From Coprinopsis marcescibilis (lineage: Eukaryota; Basidiomycota; Agaricomycetes; Agaricales; Psathyrellaceae): a DNA stretch of 64,000 nt. Positions 1 to 10,585 of this stretch are shown in pieces; position 1 is the first letter of the stretch; every line of letters starts with the position of its first letter. The stretch lies in contig ML210146.1 of NCBI GenBank assembly GCA_004369085.1, positions 992,001-1,056,000 on the forward strand, in the 5' to 3' direction. Under the pieces are notes generated by a model. The model was given only the letters and a program-made list of their open reading frames with translations. It did no database searches and was not told where the DNA came from. Both the position numbers and the translations under genes were made by a program.

Positions 1-401
1 CCTCACCTGAACGACCTGCGTCTGTGGGGTATTCCAAGGCGGCTGAACGGAGCCATTTTGGGGGACATCCTTCTTAGACGCCGTAAGGATGGACTGGATG
101 GAAACGTTTGGATCTTGTGCGACGACGGGTGACGGAGCTTGACCGTTTGAAGGTGTAGAAGAGCGATTTGAATTCAAATCTGCTTGCAAGGAGCGTTTAT
201 TTGGAACCTAAAGAAGCGTGTCGAATGGCGAATTCATTACAGGATTTTTGAACATAAAGAAGGGTATGTTACAGGTTGAATAGAAACGTTTGGGGTCGCT
301 GAGCGCGAATGGGCGTCGTCGTCGAGGGAGCCCTGGGCGTCTGGAGGCATGTGAAGATGAGAGTTCAGAAAGAAAGGGTCTTGAGGAATAGCCATCGACA
401 T
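1..401 (-). CDS. Hypothetical protein, N-terminal part (runs off the left edge)
   Basis: I do not recognise this gene. Two exons can be read on the minus strand: exon 1 from 401 to about 273 (starts MSMAIPQDPF, with a second Met at 395) and exon 2 from 207 to 7. They are joined by a 65-nt GT-AG intron (272-208). Exon 2 ends in CAG followed by GTGAGG at the window edge, so the gene continues to the left. About 110 residues are visible. They are polar and low complexity (Ser, Asn, Gln, Pro), with no membrane segment or catalytic motif. The stop-free frame held across a good intron, plus a donor at the exact end, supports real coding. The start lies 107 bp downstream of the previous gene's stop on the same strand. 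Function unknown. Confidence 0.5.
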
Positions 402-508
402 TATACAGCCGTGAGAGCAAAGTCTCACGAAGCAGCGAGGTGGGAAAGAAAGAGGCGAGTGGGAAAATCAAGTCAAACTCGTGAGAGTTTTTATCTACAA
501 GTTCAGAC

Positions 509-1167
509 TCAGCTCCTACTGCCGAAGAACACCGGCCCAAATCCGGCAAAGCCGTCCATCAGGCTCCCACGCACAGCCATCCCTCGCCGGTCGCAGTGGA
601 TCCGGTATAATGAGTCCTCGTCGACAGCGTCCTCGAATTTGTAGGGCGACATTAGTCCCTCGTCTTCCATTGAATACTGGTTACCTCCATAACCTATTGG
701 CCGTTATCAGTGACTAGCAGCTCGTTCTGCGCCATTAGACACGTACCTATCGATAGTATTCCGAGTTTATCTTCCCCCTTTATCACCTCGCTCGTCGCCT
801 TGTCTTCCGAGGGCACAAATATTGCCGGGGACCCTCCTGCGTCTTCTGCCTCCACTTCCGCTTCTTCCTCGTCTTCTTCGGTCACTGTTTCTTCTCTGAG
901 CCATTGCCAGCCCTCGCCTCGCCATAGCGGCGGATAGAAGGCCTGCAGGTTGAATGGATCCTCCTGGTCTGGGCTTAGAGGCGAAGTGGGCAAAGCCCGC
1001 GACCCTCCAAACACAAGAGGCTTTAGGTAGGACTCCGTCCTTGTCTTGTGCATATGCTGGTGCGACACCGTACGCAACAGTGGTTTTTGCTGGCTGTTTT
1101 CTCCGTTCAAGGGTGCCAATGTAGAAAGGGGTTGTGGGGCGGATTGGGATCTTTGAAGAGCAGCCAT
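509..1167 (-). CDS. Hypothetical acidic protein, 201 aa
   Basis: Not recognised. The model has two exons, 1167-747 and 693-509, joined by a GTACGT...AATAG intron of 53 nt. The frame is conserved and the protein is 201 residues. The ATG at 1167 (MAALQRSQS) is the first ATG of the frame; the frame is open upstream but begins with a non-ATG codon. The middle holds a run rich in Glu and Asp (residues about 95-115) after a motif rich in aromatics and Trp (FYPPLWRGEGWQW). The second exon has a Gly/Phe-rich tail ending FFGSRS. No signal peptide or membrane segment is visible. It is likely cytosolic or nuclear, but this is only inferred from composition. Confidence 0.5.
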
Positions 1168-1209
1168 AGCGGTTTTCTGCAGGTGGTTCGAGTTCGTTAA
1201 ATGGGACAA

Positions 1210-1924
1210 GGGGTGCGAACAGTTGACTTGCCTAGCAGTGTATTTGGCAGGAACAAAGAATGTTGTTTAGAACAAGACCGTATGTTGCTGGGAACGTAAA
1301 ATGCGATACATCCGTGTCAATCTCGCCAGATTGGAGAATATATATACCTTGTCGGACAAGCTATAATCAGCGCATCTTCAATGACCAAGCTCCATTCTGG
1401 CTCGAGTGTGCGCTTTCCAGTTCTCTCCTTTGATCCCGGTCCTACACAATTTCAAGCCTGGCTAGGTGCTAGACATCAGCTGCGTATTCTCGAATCCAAA
1501 CCCCAGATTCTAGGTGGACGAAACGCAGCAATGCTTCCGGGACTTCACAGCATTCTGATTGCCGGCTTGGCATAGGGGCTCGCCAATCGCAAGGCCGCAG
1601 ATTCAAATTACAATGTGTACTACATATTCTGAATTCTATGATAAAGCGAATGTCCCTGGCATTGGTTCGCGAGGGAAAAAGAAGTCCGAGTGCGTAATAG
1701 CTGCATGAGGACATGAGGAGTCGTAACGAGATACAGTCATGGGACCACTTATATCTGGTCCCATTCATAAGCGAAACGAAGCGGTGGTACTGATGTGATA
1801 ATGTAACAGTGTCCAAGATTGTTTGTAGCTAACTGTCCAGATGGTAATCTTTAAATCGAGAATCCATAGTACAAACCTAGAGTGTGGCAAAACGAGAAAG
1901 GGAAAAAAATGGAGCGAATCGTAC
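1210..1924. other. Intergenic stretch without a supported gene (715 bp)
   Basis: This spacer lies between the open frame of the 201-aa gene and the stop of the TM198-like gene, both on the minus strand. It should hold the 3' UTR of the latter and the promoter and 5' UTR of the former. Short open frames exist on both strands (about 1381-1575 and 1469-1816), but they overlap one another, show no recognisable domain and have no supporting splice pattern. I see no tRNA, repeat or transposon end. Confidence 0.5.
1339..1346 (-). promoter_or_regulatory. Possible TATA element
   Basis: A TATATATA octamer lies about 170 bp upstream of the ATG at 1167 on the minus strand. The position is compatible with a promoter for the 201-aa hypothetical gene, but the motif is palindromic and could be chance in AT-rich spacer. 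Confidence 0.25.
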
Positions 1925-4900
1925 TCAAGTCAAATAATCTCGGCTCTTCCTACGCCCGTCCGCGGGAAAAGGCACTCCTTGCGGCTGAGCCTGCATGTTC
2001 ACTGGCATGCTCCTTGAATCCCGTCTCATTCCAGACGTCGACGGCATGCCTAATTCCAACCCTCTCTCTGCCGTGCTAATGGGTGTCCCGACCTCCGTTT
2101 CTTGCTGGTATCTTTGCCAATCCTCTACCTTCATGGTAGACAGTCGACGAGACGATAAATCATTGCTCCGGGAATGGCCCATTCCCAACCGATCTCCACT
2201 CATGGTTCTTGAACGCCGTCGTCGAACACCGTTCCCTCCCGCGGGACTACGTGTGCCCTTATCCTCCCCGTCACTCTGCTTTCTCTTGTGCCGTTCCCGC
2301 TTCTCTTGCTCCCGCTTCTCCATCGCCTCCTTCTCCAGGTTCTTATTGCGCAACCACCGTTGCTTCGCCGCTTCAATTTCAATGTGCTCCTTTTCAGCTT
2401 TTGTCAGGGGCCCTTGCATCCCTCTAAGCTTCTTTCTGTGCCGTTCGTTCAACTCCTCAAAGGTTTTGACAATAGGAGTAGGGGAATCTTGATGAGGAGC
2501 GGAGCCCATGATGTTTCCAGAGGATGATCGGCGAGGGGGGAGAATCGTAACTGGGGTATTGGTACTGTTGTTGCTGACCTGACGCTTGTGTTGTGGTGGC
2601 TGTAGTTGAGGTGGTAAGGGAAGATGGCTTCGGGGCTTGCTAGCGATCTTTGCAAGGGGAACATCGTCGGCGTCCGAAGAGCGACTCCCTTCGCTACCTG
2701 CGCCACCACTACCACTACCGCTGCCTGCTTGTCCACCTAAAAGCACGACGCTCTCCCGCTGCTTTCGCTTGGTTAGCGCATCCTGAACGGCCGATGGCAA
2801 AGGAAGCCTTGGAGTCGTTGGAAGAGGGGTGGTGGCAATGGGAGGGGTAACTCCTGAAGGGGGTTGCAGAAGCTTTCGTTCTTGGATGTAGTTTTCCCAG
2901 TCAGCATCATGCAGGGGGACACTTGTTGGTCGACTGATAGGGTCTACCCCCGAAAGTCCGCCCAAGCGACTAGTCAATGCCGAAAATTCCATCGAATGTG
3001 AACGGGCACGGTTGGCTGAATTGGGATCCGTAGCTCGTGGCGGTCGCATGTGGTTCAATGAGCCGGAGGGGACTAGGGCATGGTTGGCATCAACGCTTAA
3101 CGTTCGTCTGGAGGAAAGCGATGGTCGCCTGGAAGGATCACTCGAGGGTGTTTCGGATTTGAGAACATCGATGCTCTTCCTGATGTTCTGAATTTCAGCC
3201 AGCAACTCCTCTTTCTTTTTAAGATCTTCCAGTTCACTCTTCGACTTGGCCATTTCGTTGGCAAGTGCGGCCGCCACTTCCGATGCCTTGATGGTTGTGC
3301 TCTTCTGGTTTCCCTTTTCTGCTATGAAGTTGGCAGGGACATCTTCCTGGATGCCCATGCCCAGATCGAGAGTTGGAAGAACACCTGGATGTTGCATGTA
3401 ACGCGAAGCACGCCGGAGTTCCTCGTCAGTGGTGGGGGCTGCTTTAAAATCGGAAACGCCAGATGATGCACGGGGACGGTTCCCTCCATCTTGAGGCAGA
3501 TAAGCACTCAGTCGCTCGCCAGTAGTGGGAGTAGCTGAGCCTTCCCTCTCCTTGTCACGCATAAACGAGGACAACGAGCTATCCTGACGGCCGTGCTTGG
3601 GCAACGTAGGATGGTCCTTCTCCCATTCCAGTTTTTCTCGCTTGAGCTCGTCAAATCGGTCCGGGGACTGCATGTCTGCTTCCTCGTCCCTCTTCTTCTC
3701 CTCTTCTGCAATCTCCGCAAGCTTCTTCTGGAGAACCTTGAGAATTCGAAACTGGACAGCCATGCCCATCAAGGCGACAGCACCAGTGAGGCCGAGCTCA
3801 ATTTGCATTTGCTGGGAGACAGGGAATTGCATGTTGTTGTCGATGAATTTCCGAAACAGGTCAGGGAAGCCAAGGTTCCAAATGTAAAACTAAATTAAGG
3901 TGTCAGCGGCGGGAACGGGGGAAGGCTTTACGACACGAATTACCTCCTTGAGACCGGCTGTTGTGAAACAGTCAACGCCTAGCATGAACGATGTAGCGCC
4001 GACGAAGGCCGTGGAAACCAGAAGAACGTGGTAGTGAATCTAGGGGTTGGTGTGTGTTTAGCCTCAATGCGGTGTTTGGAGTGAAAAAGATTGAACACCC
4101 ACCTTTGGGATTGTGCACAAAGCAAATCCAGTGACGCCGCAACCTAAAGTTTGAGTTAGCGATAAGGGTAAAGATCCTGGGATATAGGAGCCGAGGTGTG
4201 AACGAACCAATATAGAGTATCCATCTATATCCAATCGGTTTGATGAGACCGCCATGGCTAAAGCACTGGATCCAAAGAGCGAGTGCAAATCCACCCCATG
4301 CGCCAATACCGTAGCGAGCAGCCTTCCAGAAGAAGATTGCGATTGCACCGCCTGCGAAACCCGCGATAGAAGACGCAAGCACGAACATTCCGCGTAGAGT
4401 GTTTGTTGGAGGGTGAATGGCTGGCAGGATGCCAAACTTGAGGATGAGCACAAAGCATACGAGCGATAGGGTGTAAAATCCGATCAAGAAGAAAGAAGTC
4501 CTAAGGTCATAGTCTGAGCCAAAAAAACCAGCAGGGTCAAAGATAGAAACGGAGATACCATCGATTTTTGTGGCCCCAAAACGCGGAAGGTAGACCAGTG
4601 ATAATGAGCAGAGCCCCTAGAACGCCAAAGGCCGGGTCCAATCGTGTGTCCTGGGTGTTGATGAGGATGATGTCACGACCACGGTGAGCTTGGCCCGGCC
4701 GCTGAGCAATGATACGAACTCACCAGAACGATGGGCTCTGGGGTTTCAGAGGCACCGGCCTGGGCAGGATCTGTGGGCGTTGTTGACCCACTTGCCGTCG
4801 GGGTGATGGTGTAAGTAACATTGTAGACGGCGGGGACAACAGCTGTGAGCTGGATGGAACGGCCTGCGGATGTTGTGGGGACAGCGACGGTGATGGAGCC

Positions 4901-5074
4901 AGTGGTCAGGGATAAAGACAGCGACGGCTGGGAGACTGAACTGGAATTGGGGGCTGGAATGTCGTCTGTTGGATCCTGGGCTACGACACCAGCGCCGAGC
5001 ACGAGGAACAGAACGGCGAGGACGGCCACTGGCGACGATGACCACGACGAGGACGACGACAACGCAAGACGCAT
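1925..5074 (-). CDS. TM198/TM7S3-like multispanning membrane protein with long cytosolic tail
   Basis: The model has about six exons read from 5074 to 1925. The ATG at 5074 gives MRLALSSSSS followed by a hydrophobic signal peptide (to about residue 32, ending GVVAQ), then a Ser/Thr-rich extracellular stretch. Next come several hydrophobic helices typical of the fungal TM7S3/TM198-like (DUF4203) domain: LDPAFGVLGAL, GFYTLSLVCFVLILKFG, FVLASSIAGFAGGAIAIFFW, YGIGAWGGFALALW, then FVGATSFMLGVD. The last exon (about 3890-1925) carries one more hydrophobic helix (ELGLTGAVALMGMAVQF). After it comes a roughly 600-residue hydrophilic tail with coiled-coil (EIAEEEKKRDEEA, AAALANEMAKSK) and a very basic KEREKRERHKR-type patch. 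The family role is not well defined; fungal members are presumed plasma-membrane or vacuolar. Family call fairly sure, function unknown. Confidence 0.8.
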
Positions 5075-5253
5075 GGTGGCGATGTTCAAGCGCAGTTGTC
5101 GGAAAAAAGGAACTCACAAGGTCATGATCAGTCCGAGGGTCAGCCAGCAGTTGGATTTAAAGAAGCGGCTCTGCATTGACATCACGATCGTGACTATTAG
5201 ACCCATACAAACCATTCTACGTAAAGCGGCTTCGTAGCCTTTATCTTTTGATT

Positions 5254-7171
5254 CTAATCAAATACTCCATACTTTACTGCTCTAACATTAATACTTTCCA
5301 GTATTCGCTCCATCTTCTCTCCTTGACTGACCTTCTTCCCTCCCTCTTCCGATCCATCTTCGTATGCTCGCTCGTCTTCGGCTACAAATGTGATCACTCT
5401 GCCTCCCCGTCCGAAACGGCCTACCCGTCCAGCGACATGCAGATATGTATCAACACTCTGTCCATTCACTTTGCCTTTTGCATCGGGCAGTCCATACAAG
5501 AAGACGTGGCTCAGCTCAGGCAGATCCACACCTCGTGTTGTTGCTAGAGTTCCAACGAGCAACACTGGGTCCTCTGACGACGAGCCAACTTCCCAGTGCT
5601 TCTTCTGAAGATCCATACTGCGGGCATTGATGCCGAGTTCAGAAAGCTCCCAGATCGCTCGCGTAACTGAAGCTGATGCAGGCAAAACCAGCAGAGCGCA
5701 CAATGGAACATCCAAGGCAAACGTAGTCGCAATTGCTTCAAGCATGTTTGGGTTGAATGGTGATGACGTTTGCCCGTACTCTGGACCAGTCTGTTAGTGA
5801 TTATGATCCATTGTCACCGAAAGAAACACTTACTCCTTTCAAACTCTGCGGTAACGCTGTCATTTCCATGCGGCGGCTCAGGCTCTGCTGATGGCCCCGT
5901 CGGAAAGGCCGAGATCGGGAGATTGGACGGCGTGTCGGCTGCGCTGTCCATGTTTCTGACGCGCTCTTCTGAAACGAGTAAGATGGAATGCTGCAATCCC
6001 CGCTGCCACTGGCTTGCTTCTTTTTTCGCTGCTCCGTAAATCTTGACGACGTTCTGTCGATCGAGCCATCCACTTTCCCCGTACACGTAGTTTCTGAGTT
6101 GGGTCCGCAAGGTTGCACTACTAAGGATTAATTGAGGACACGGCGGGATGGAAAGACCGGCCGCATTTGCTTCCTGGCGAGGTTTGTAGATTATGTTGAG
6201 CAACTCCTTCGTGGGTCCTGGATGACGCTCTATCCGCTTTTTTTCCCGATCCATGGCTTTCTTGAAAGATTTCGCAGGGTCCTTCCGTGGAAGGGTCTCG
6301 ATGAGGTAGTCTGCTTCGTCGATGCACACCGCAGACAATGTTGAGGGCGAAAGATGCATCCTTATGAATGTGTTATCGGCCTTGTGGATGTCCATGAGTG
6401 CTTGTGGCGTAGCGATGAGGATGTGAGGAGGCATTAACGATTCAATGGAACGCCGCAGCAGATCCAATCCAGAATCGAGGTGCATGCCTTCGTCCCTGAC
6501 CAACACCTGGGCGACAGACGATAACGGTGGAGGTTCGTGACCATCTACGGACGCGTTGACCATTTGTTCTATCCAGTGCAGATATTGATAGGCAAGGTCC
6601 CTATGCGGTACTAGCACCAAAGAAGTGATGTGTCGCATTTTGGCGCCTTGGACTTGAGTAATAATTCTGTGCTTGTTGAGTAGAGCGAGGACAAGGCCAA
6701 ACGACCTATGAGTCGATGTTAATTATGAGAAGCCATATTAACGGTTCTGGACTCGACGCACTTTCCGCTACCAGTGGAGTCCCGCAGAAAGACATCCTTT
6801 TCTTGCAGCACCGCTGGTATAAACACGGACTGGACGTCCGTTGGATATTCGACATCTGGGAATGCCTTTTGTAGGGACTTCACGATTGGTGCATGGAGTC
6901 CCAGGTCCTCAAACGTAGTCTTCGGGGTGCTCGACGTTTCCGGTTCTCCATCATTGGTTTCTAGTGCCGCTGTCGTATAATGGGCCAAGGATTTCGAATT
7001 CAGATTCAAGAGCCCTAGTTTTTGAGTTGATTTGGGCTGGGAAAGCGGCGACAAGCCATCTCGTACCAGTAGCCTTCCAGCTCTGGGTACATTATGCTGT
7101 ATAGAGCGAGTACATAGAGACCGTCGAGCAAACCTAACAGCCAAGCTCGAGGGAGAAGATAGAGTTTTCAT
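5254..7171 (-). CDS. DEAD-box RNA helicase, probably mitochondrial (Mrh4-like)
   Basis: An ATP-dependent RNA helicase built from at least three exons (7171-about 6755, about 6715-5830, about 5785-5254). The N-terminus is Arg/Ser-rich without acids (MKTLSSPSSLAVRFARRSL), as in mitochondrial presequences. Helicase motifs in order: Q-motif region TTFEDLGL...PTDVQ, motif I STGSGK split by an intron just after the Lys, Ia-like VPHRDLAYQ, TPQALMDI, motif II DEADYLIE, motif III SAT, motif V TTRGVDLPEL and a divergent motif VI HVAGRVGRFGRGG. The canonical HRxGRxxR arginine after His is Val here. Length is about 610 aa. It lies 79 bp downstream of the sugar transporter stop on the same strand. The assignment to the mitochondrial Mrh4 group is inference from the presequence and motif layout; the helicase call itself is firm. 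Confidence 0.85.
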
Positions 7172-7250
7172 TGATTACGTGGCAAGCAGGAAGAAAGATT
7201 TTTGACGGAAGTCGTCGCGTGACGTCACAGTTTTATTTGTCGCGATCAAT

Positions 7251-9982
7251 TTACGGATTGGCCTCTTGCTCAACGCGACTACTTTGGGGGACAGGCTCAT
7301 AACCTCTAGAGAATCTACTTAACATCCTCCTTACCAGCCCTTGCTGCTGGTTACCTGTCCCACTATTATCATCTACTTGATCATAAATGGTCCAACTTCC
7401 GAGGAAGCCATTCGCGTCATATTCTTCCGCTTCTAGTCGCTCTTGTCGTTCCTCTGTTAAACCTGATCAGCTCGCGTCACAACAGACAATCAGCGAGGCC
7501 TACTACCTTCCCCAAACACCTCATCCATCTCCTCTAAAGGAACACCAGTGGTTTCCGGGTATACTGGACAATCACAAGTTATTTTTCTGCATGCCTTCCG
7601 AGTTTCAAGCATTTGCTTACAGAAATAGACTATGTTCCAACATCAGTAATATTGGAAGGACCCCAGTGTAATAGAAACCCATACCCAAAACAAAGCTACA
7701 TACACAGAAGAATCCATGCATTGGGTATAGCCTCCAAGCGATCATTTCTTGCAGATATGGAGTCGACTGGCCGACTACATAATTAAATGCCCAGTTGGTA
7801 GCCGTTGAGAGCGAAACTCCTTTGGCTCTGAACATCAAAGGCATTATCTTAGCATAAAAGTCAGCACAATTGAGGTGTGAAGAGGCTCACTGCCCACCTC
7901 AGGTGGATAGAGCCATGGGATAGGTCCCCAACTAGAAAATAGACGTTGTGATTTGTCGCAAGGTTGATCAGGGAGACAAATATTTCTCACCTAAACCCAA
8001 ATGCCGCATTGAAGATAATGATGCAGATGACCACAGCGTTTGGAGTGGCAGGAACATCTACGTACATCCACCAACCAGTTGCCATCAATGCCGTGGCCAT
8101 CTACGTCGTAGGTGGTCGGATGTGCAGTGGGTAGACGTAATGGTGAAAACTTACTACAACCGCACCGGACATCAGTATGGCTCTTCTCCCCCAACGATCA
8201 ATCAAAATCCACCTTGAAAAGCAGTCAGTCAATCAACGTTCTGCCCCTTAATAACAGCAACAGCTGTCTGAAATTGACAAATCCACATACGGAGGTATGG
8301 TACTGAGAACGTAGATCACCGAATTTATACCTGTCATTAAAATTGCATCACGGCCTATCCAACCTGCCTCTGATAATTAATATGTGTCAGTTGCAGGATA
8401 GTAGTCGATGCATGTGCATACTAACCTTCGAACACTCGGGCTAAGAGGGGTAATGCGAGTCAGTGTGATTACCCACGCAGTTCAAAATATCTCATACGAG
8501 CGTAGTAAGACACCACTTAAGGGGGTTTTCAATATTTGAATGCGTAAGATGAAGATGTTATAAGAATACCATTGATCCCATTCTAGAGATTCATCTTGAG
8601 TAAAGATCTGGGGAGGAGATGTTGTGAACTGACCAGTTGTGCAAACGCTTGAGAGGACATCGCCAAAAGAACACGCTTCTTGTACCTCGACCACATGGCA
8701 GAGTATGATCTATTTTCGCCCGACTGTCGCTGAAGTGGTCGTTGAGAATTGTACGCGTTTATCAAACCGAGGCTCTTACCTCTTGTCGAACTTTCTCTCG
8801 GATCTCGTCATACTCAGCACGAACCATTGGGTGATCGCTGTTTCCTCCACCATGAAGGTCAGCGATGACTCCTAGTCCCTCGTCATCTCTAGAAGTGTCT
8901 ATTAACCACCTAAAGATTGTAAGCAAGTGGACCGCGTGGCTTTTAGGGAAAGGGATTTACCTTGGGCTCTCAGGAATTGCTATGCAGCCAACAGCCAGAA
9001 TTAACCCTATCAACGACTGTATGGATAGAGGTAGTCTCCATGCCAAGTCGCTGTCGATGAAAGAGCAGATGTAATCAAGCCACTATAAAGGGTTCATGTA
9101 ATCTCTCGGAGCCTTCGGGAGTGACATTGTGGAACTTACAACTGAAGAAGAGTAGCCTACGATGTTAAACGTGAACTCCATGCACGCAAGGGCTCCCCTC
9201 TGTTGAGATCAGGTTTACTTGAGACTCTGGGAACAGTCAAACCAACGTACATGGTCTGCAGGTGATATCTCGCTCTGGTATATGGGCACAATGGTGCTTT
9301 TTAAAGGAGTCAGAATATCAAGTGATCTATCCGTTGAGGCGCCACTCACGAAAGCAAGCCAACTCCGAACCCGCTAACTATCCTACCGAACACCATGGTA
9401 CCGAAGCCGACGGTAAAGGTCTGTATAAGCCCGCCAATTGTGAATATAACAGCGCCGATAAACAGAGTTCCTCTTCTTCCAACGATGTCTCCTATGGTTC
9501 CTGATGCTAGCGATGTAACTTGACGCGTCGTAGCTTTAGCGAAGCCATTCGTCATAATCAATGTGCCGTACCTAACGCCCCAATCTCTAGTACTGCCACC
9601 ATGGTACCAACTTGAATTGGCCCCGGAAATCCAAAGAACTTGCGAAAGTAAGGTCCGGTTATAATCCCACTCATAACGCTATCAAAGCTTGCTGATCAAT
9701 AATGTGTCCAGGATCGCGCCATTGACCTCGCCCACCCTTGGTCATATCCAAACTGACCACGGGCGTATTTCAGATAGGAAGCATCGAAAGTGAAAGGAAA
9801 CACACCAGGAATACACCTATGCTGATAAACGCTGAGATTGTGTATAGCAGAGGTTTTCCAACCAAACGGCTATTCCTTCTCCTAACGGGACTCGAGTCTG
9901 ATGGCCTTGTGGAGATGGTCGGATTCATATTTGGCAGCGGGGACCCCAGATTGGGGCTGCTCCTCAGCACATGGTCCTCCAT
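7251..9982 (-). CDS. MFS sugar transporter (SP family)
   Basis: A proton-linked or facilitated hexose-type transporter of the plasma membrane with many short introns. The ATG at 9982 gives MEDHVLRSS; the longer frame upstream is less likely. Diagnostic segments recovered after splicing: FLFGYDQGVMSGIITG in helix 1 (an intron lies within it), GDIVGRRGTL (motif A), VFGRIVSGFGVG, PIYQSEISPADHRGAL, WRLPLSIQ...PESPRW, then the C-terminal PMHGFFCV...VYFLYPETTGVPLEEMDEVFGE. Twelve helices fit the exon content. The stop is TAA at 7251. A 9-nt microexon (7621-7629) encodes part of the last helix. No frameshift was found. The substrate cannot be told from sequence; hexose is the family default. The start is divergent from MIM2 over 246 bp. 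Confidence 0.88.
7621..7629 (-). other. 9-nt microexon in the sugar transporter
   Basis: The minus-strand nonamer TCTATTTCT is preceded by AG (7631-7630) and followed by GTAAGC (7620-7615). Splicing it between the exon ending TTTGTTTTGG (last base 7685) and the exon beginning at 7563 yields FVLVYFLYPETTG, which matches the invariant end of helix 12 in this family. The flanking introns are 55 and 57 nt. Skipping the microexon would delete three residues, V-Y-F or equivalent, and keep frame. Confidence 0.75.
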
Positions 9983-10228
9983 TTTCTTTCTTGAAGGAAA
10001 AGAGGAGAAACACACCGTCATGAGTCAAGGAAGATGAAACTTGTGCATTCGGCGCTTAAGAAAGAAATGGCTTACGTCATAGTATGTAAGCGATCGGAAT
10101 CGGAAGCAGAAGCGGAGGGTCGTGGGAATGGACCATGTCGGAGCCCGAACTAACACGCCGAACGGCGAGGAAACTGAATGAACCCGCCGTTGAGCTGTGT
10201 GTGACGCGAGCTGTTGCAGGACTTTGTT
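9983..10228. promoter_or_regulatory. Divergent promoter region, sugar transporter / MIM2
   Basis: 246 bp between the ATGs at 9982 (-) and 10229 (+). The middle (about 10085-10115) is purine-rich on the plus strand (repeated CGGAA/CGGAG words). No TATA box. Confidence 0.4.
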
Positions 10229-10570
10229 ATGCCACAGTCTGTAGACTCTCTATACGACGATGACCTGTCGTCAGCAGCATCCTCTTATGACGAAGAGGAA
10301 TATCTCTTAGCCCAAAAGGAATGGGAAGAAAGCATTCAGCAGCTTCAGCAACTGGTCTCCATCGTTCTGCTCCCATTCTTCGGTAAATGGCTGGGACGAC
10401 GGTGGAGTCATATTTGTACGTTCTTCTTCGTCTTCTGGGCATCATTTAGGGCTGATTACCTTGCCTCAGTGTATGCACGCTATGCCAACGTTGGTTTAGG
10501 AACTCAGTTTTTCTTCGGAAAACTATTTGGCAAATTGCCGGTTACTGCGCAGTCATGGTCTTCAACTTGA
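10229..10570 (+). CDS. MIM2: Mitochondrial import protein Mim2
   Basis: A small outer-membrane subunit of the MIM insertase, which helps insert alpha-helical proteins into the mitochondrial outer membrane. Two exons: ATG at 10229 (MPQSVDSLYDDD), a donor GTACGT right after RRWSHI near 10416, and an acceptor CAG before about 10471. The second exon gives YARYANVGLG and ends at a TGA at 10570. The signature is an acidic N-terminus (YDEEEYLLAQKEWEESI), QLQQL, the short membrane helix VSIVLLPFFGKWLGRRW and the Y-A-R-Y motif shared by fungal Mim2 proteins. About 95 aa, right for the family. The stop is 15 bp from the stop of the convergent PPR gene. The family is short, so similarity rests mainly on the EWEES...LGRRW block. 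Confidence 0.8.
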   Translation: MPQSVDSLYDDDLSSAASSYDEEEYLLAQKEWEESIQQLQQLVSIVLLPFFGKWLGRRWSHICTFFFVFWASFRADYLASVYARYANVGLGTQFFFGKLFGKLPVTAQSWSST

Positions 10571-10585
10571 ACGTCAGGAGTATTA

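Noticed and set aside
1381..1816. Small open frames on both strands in the 715-bp spacer
   Set aside because: They overlap each other, have no domain, no splice support and ordinary spacer composition.
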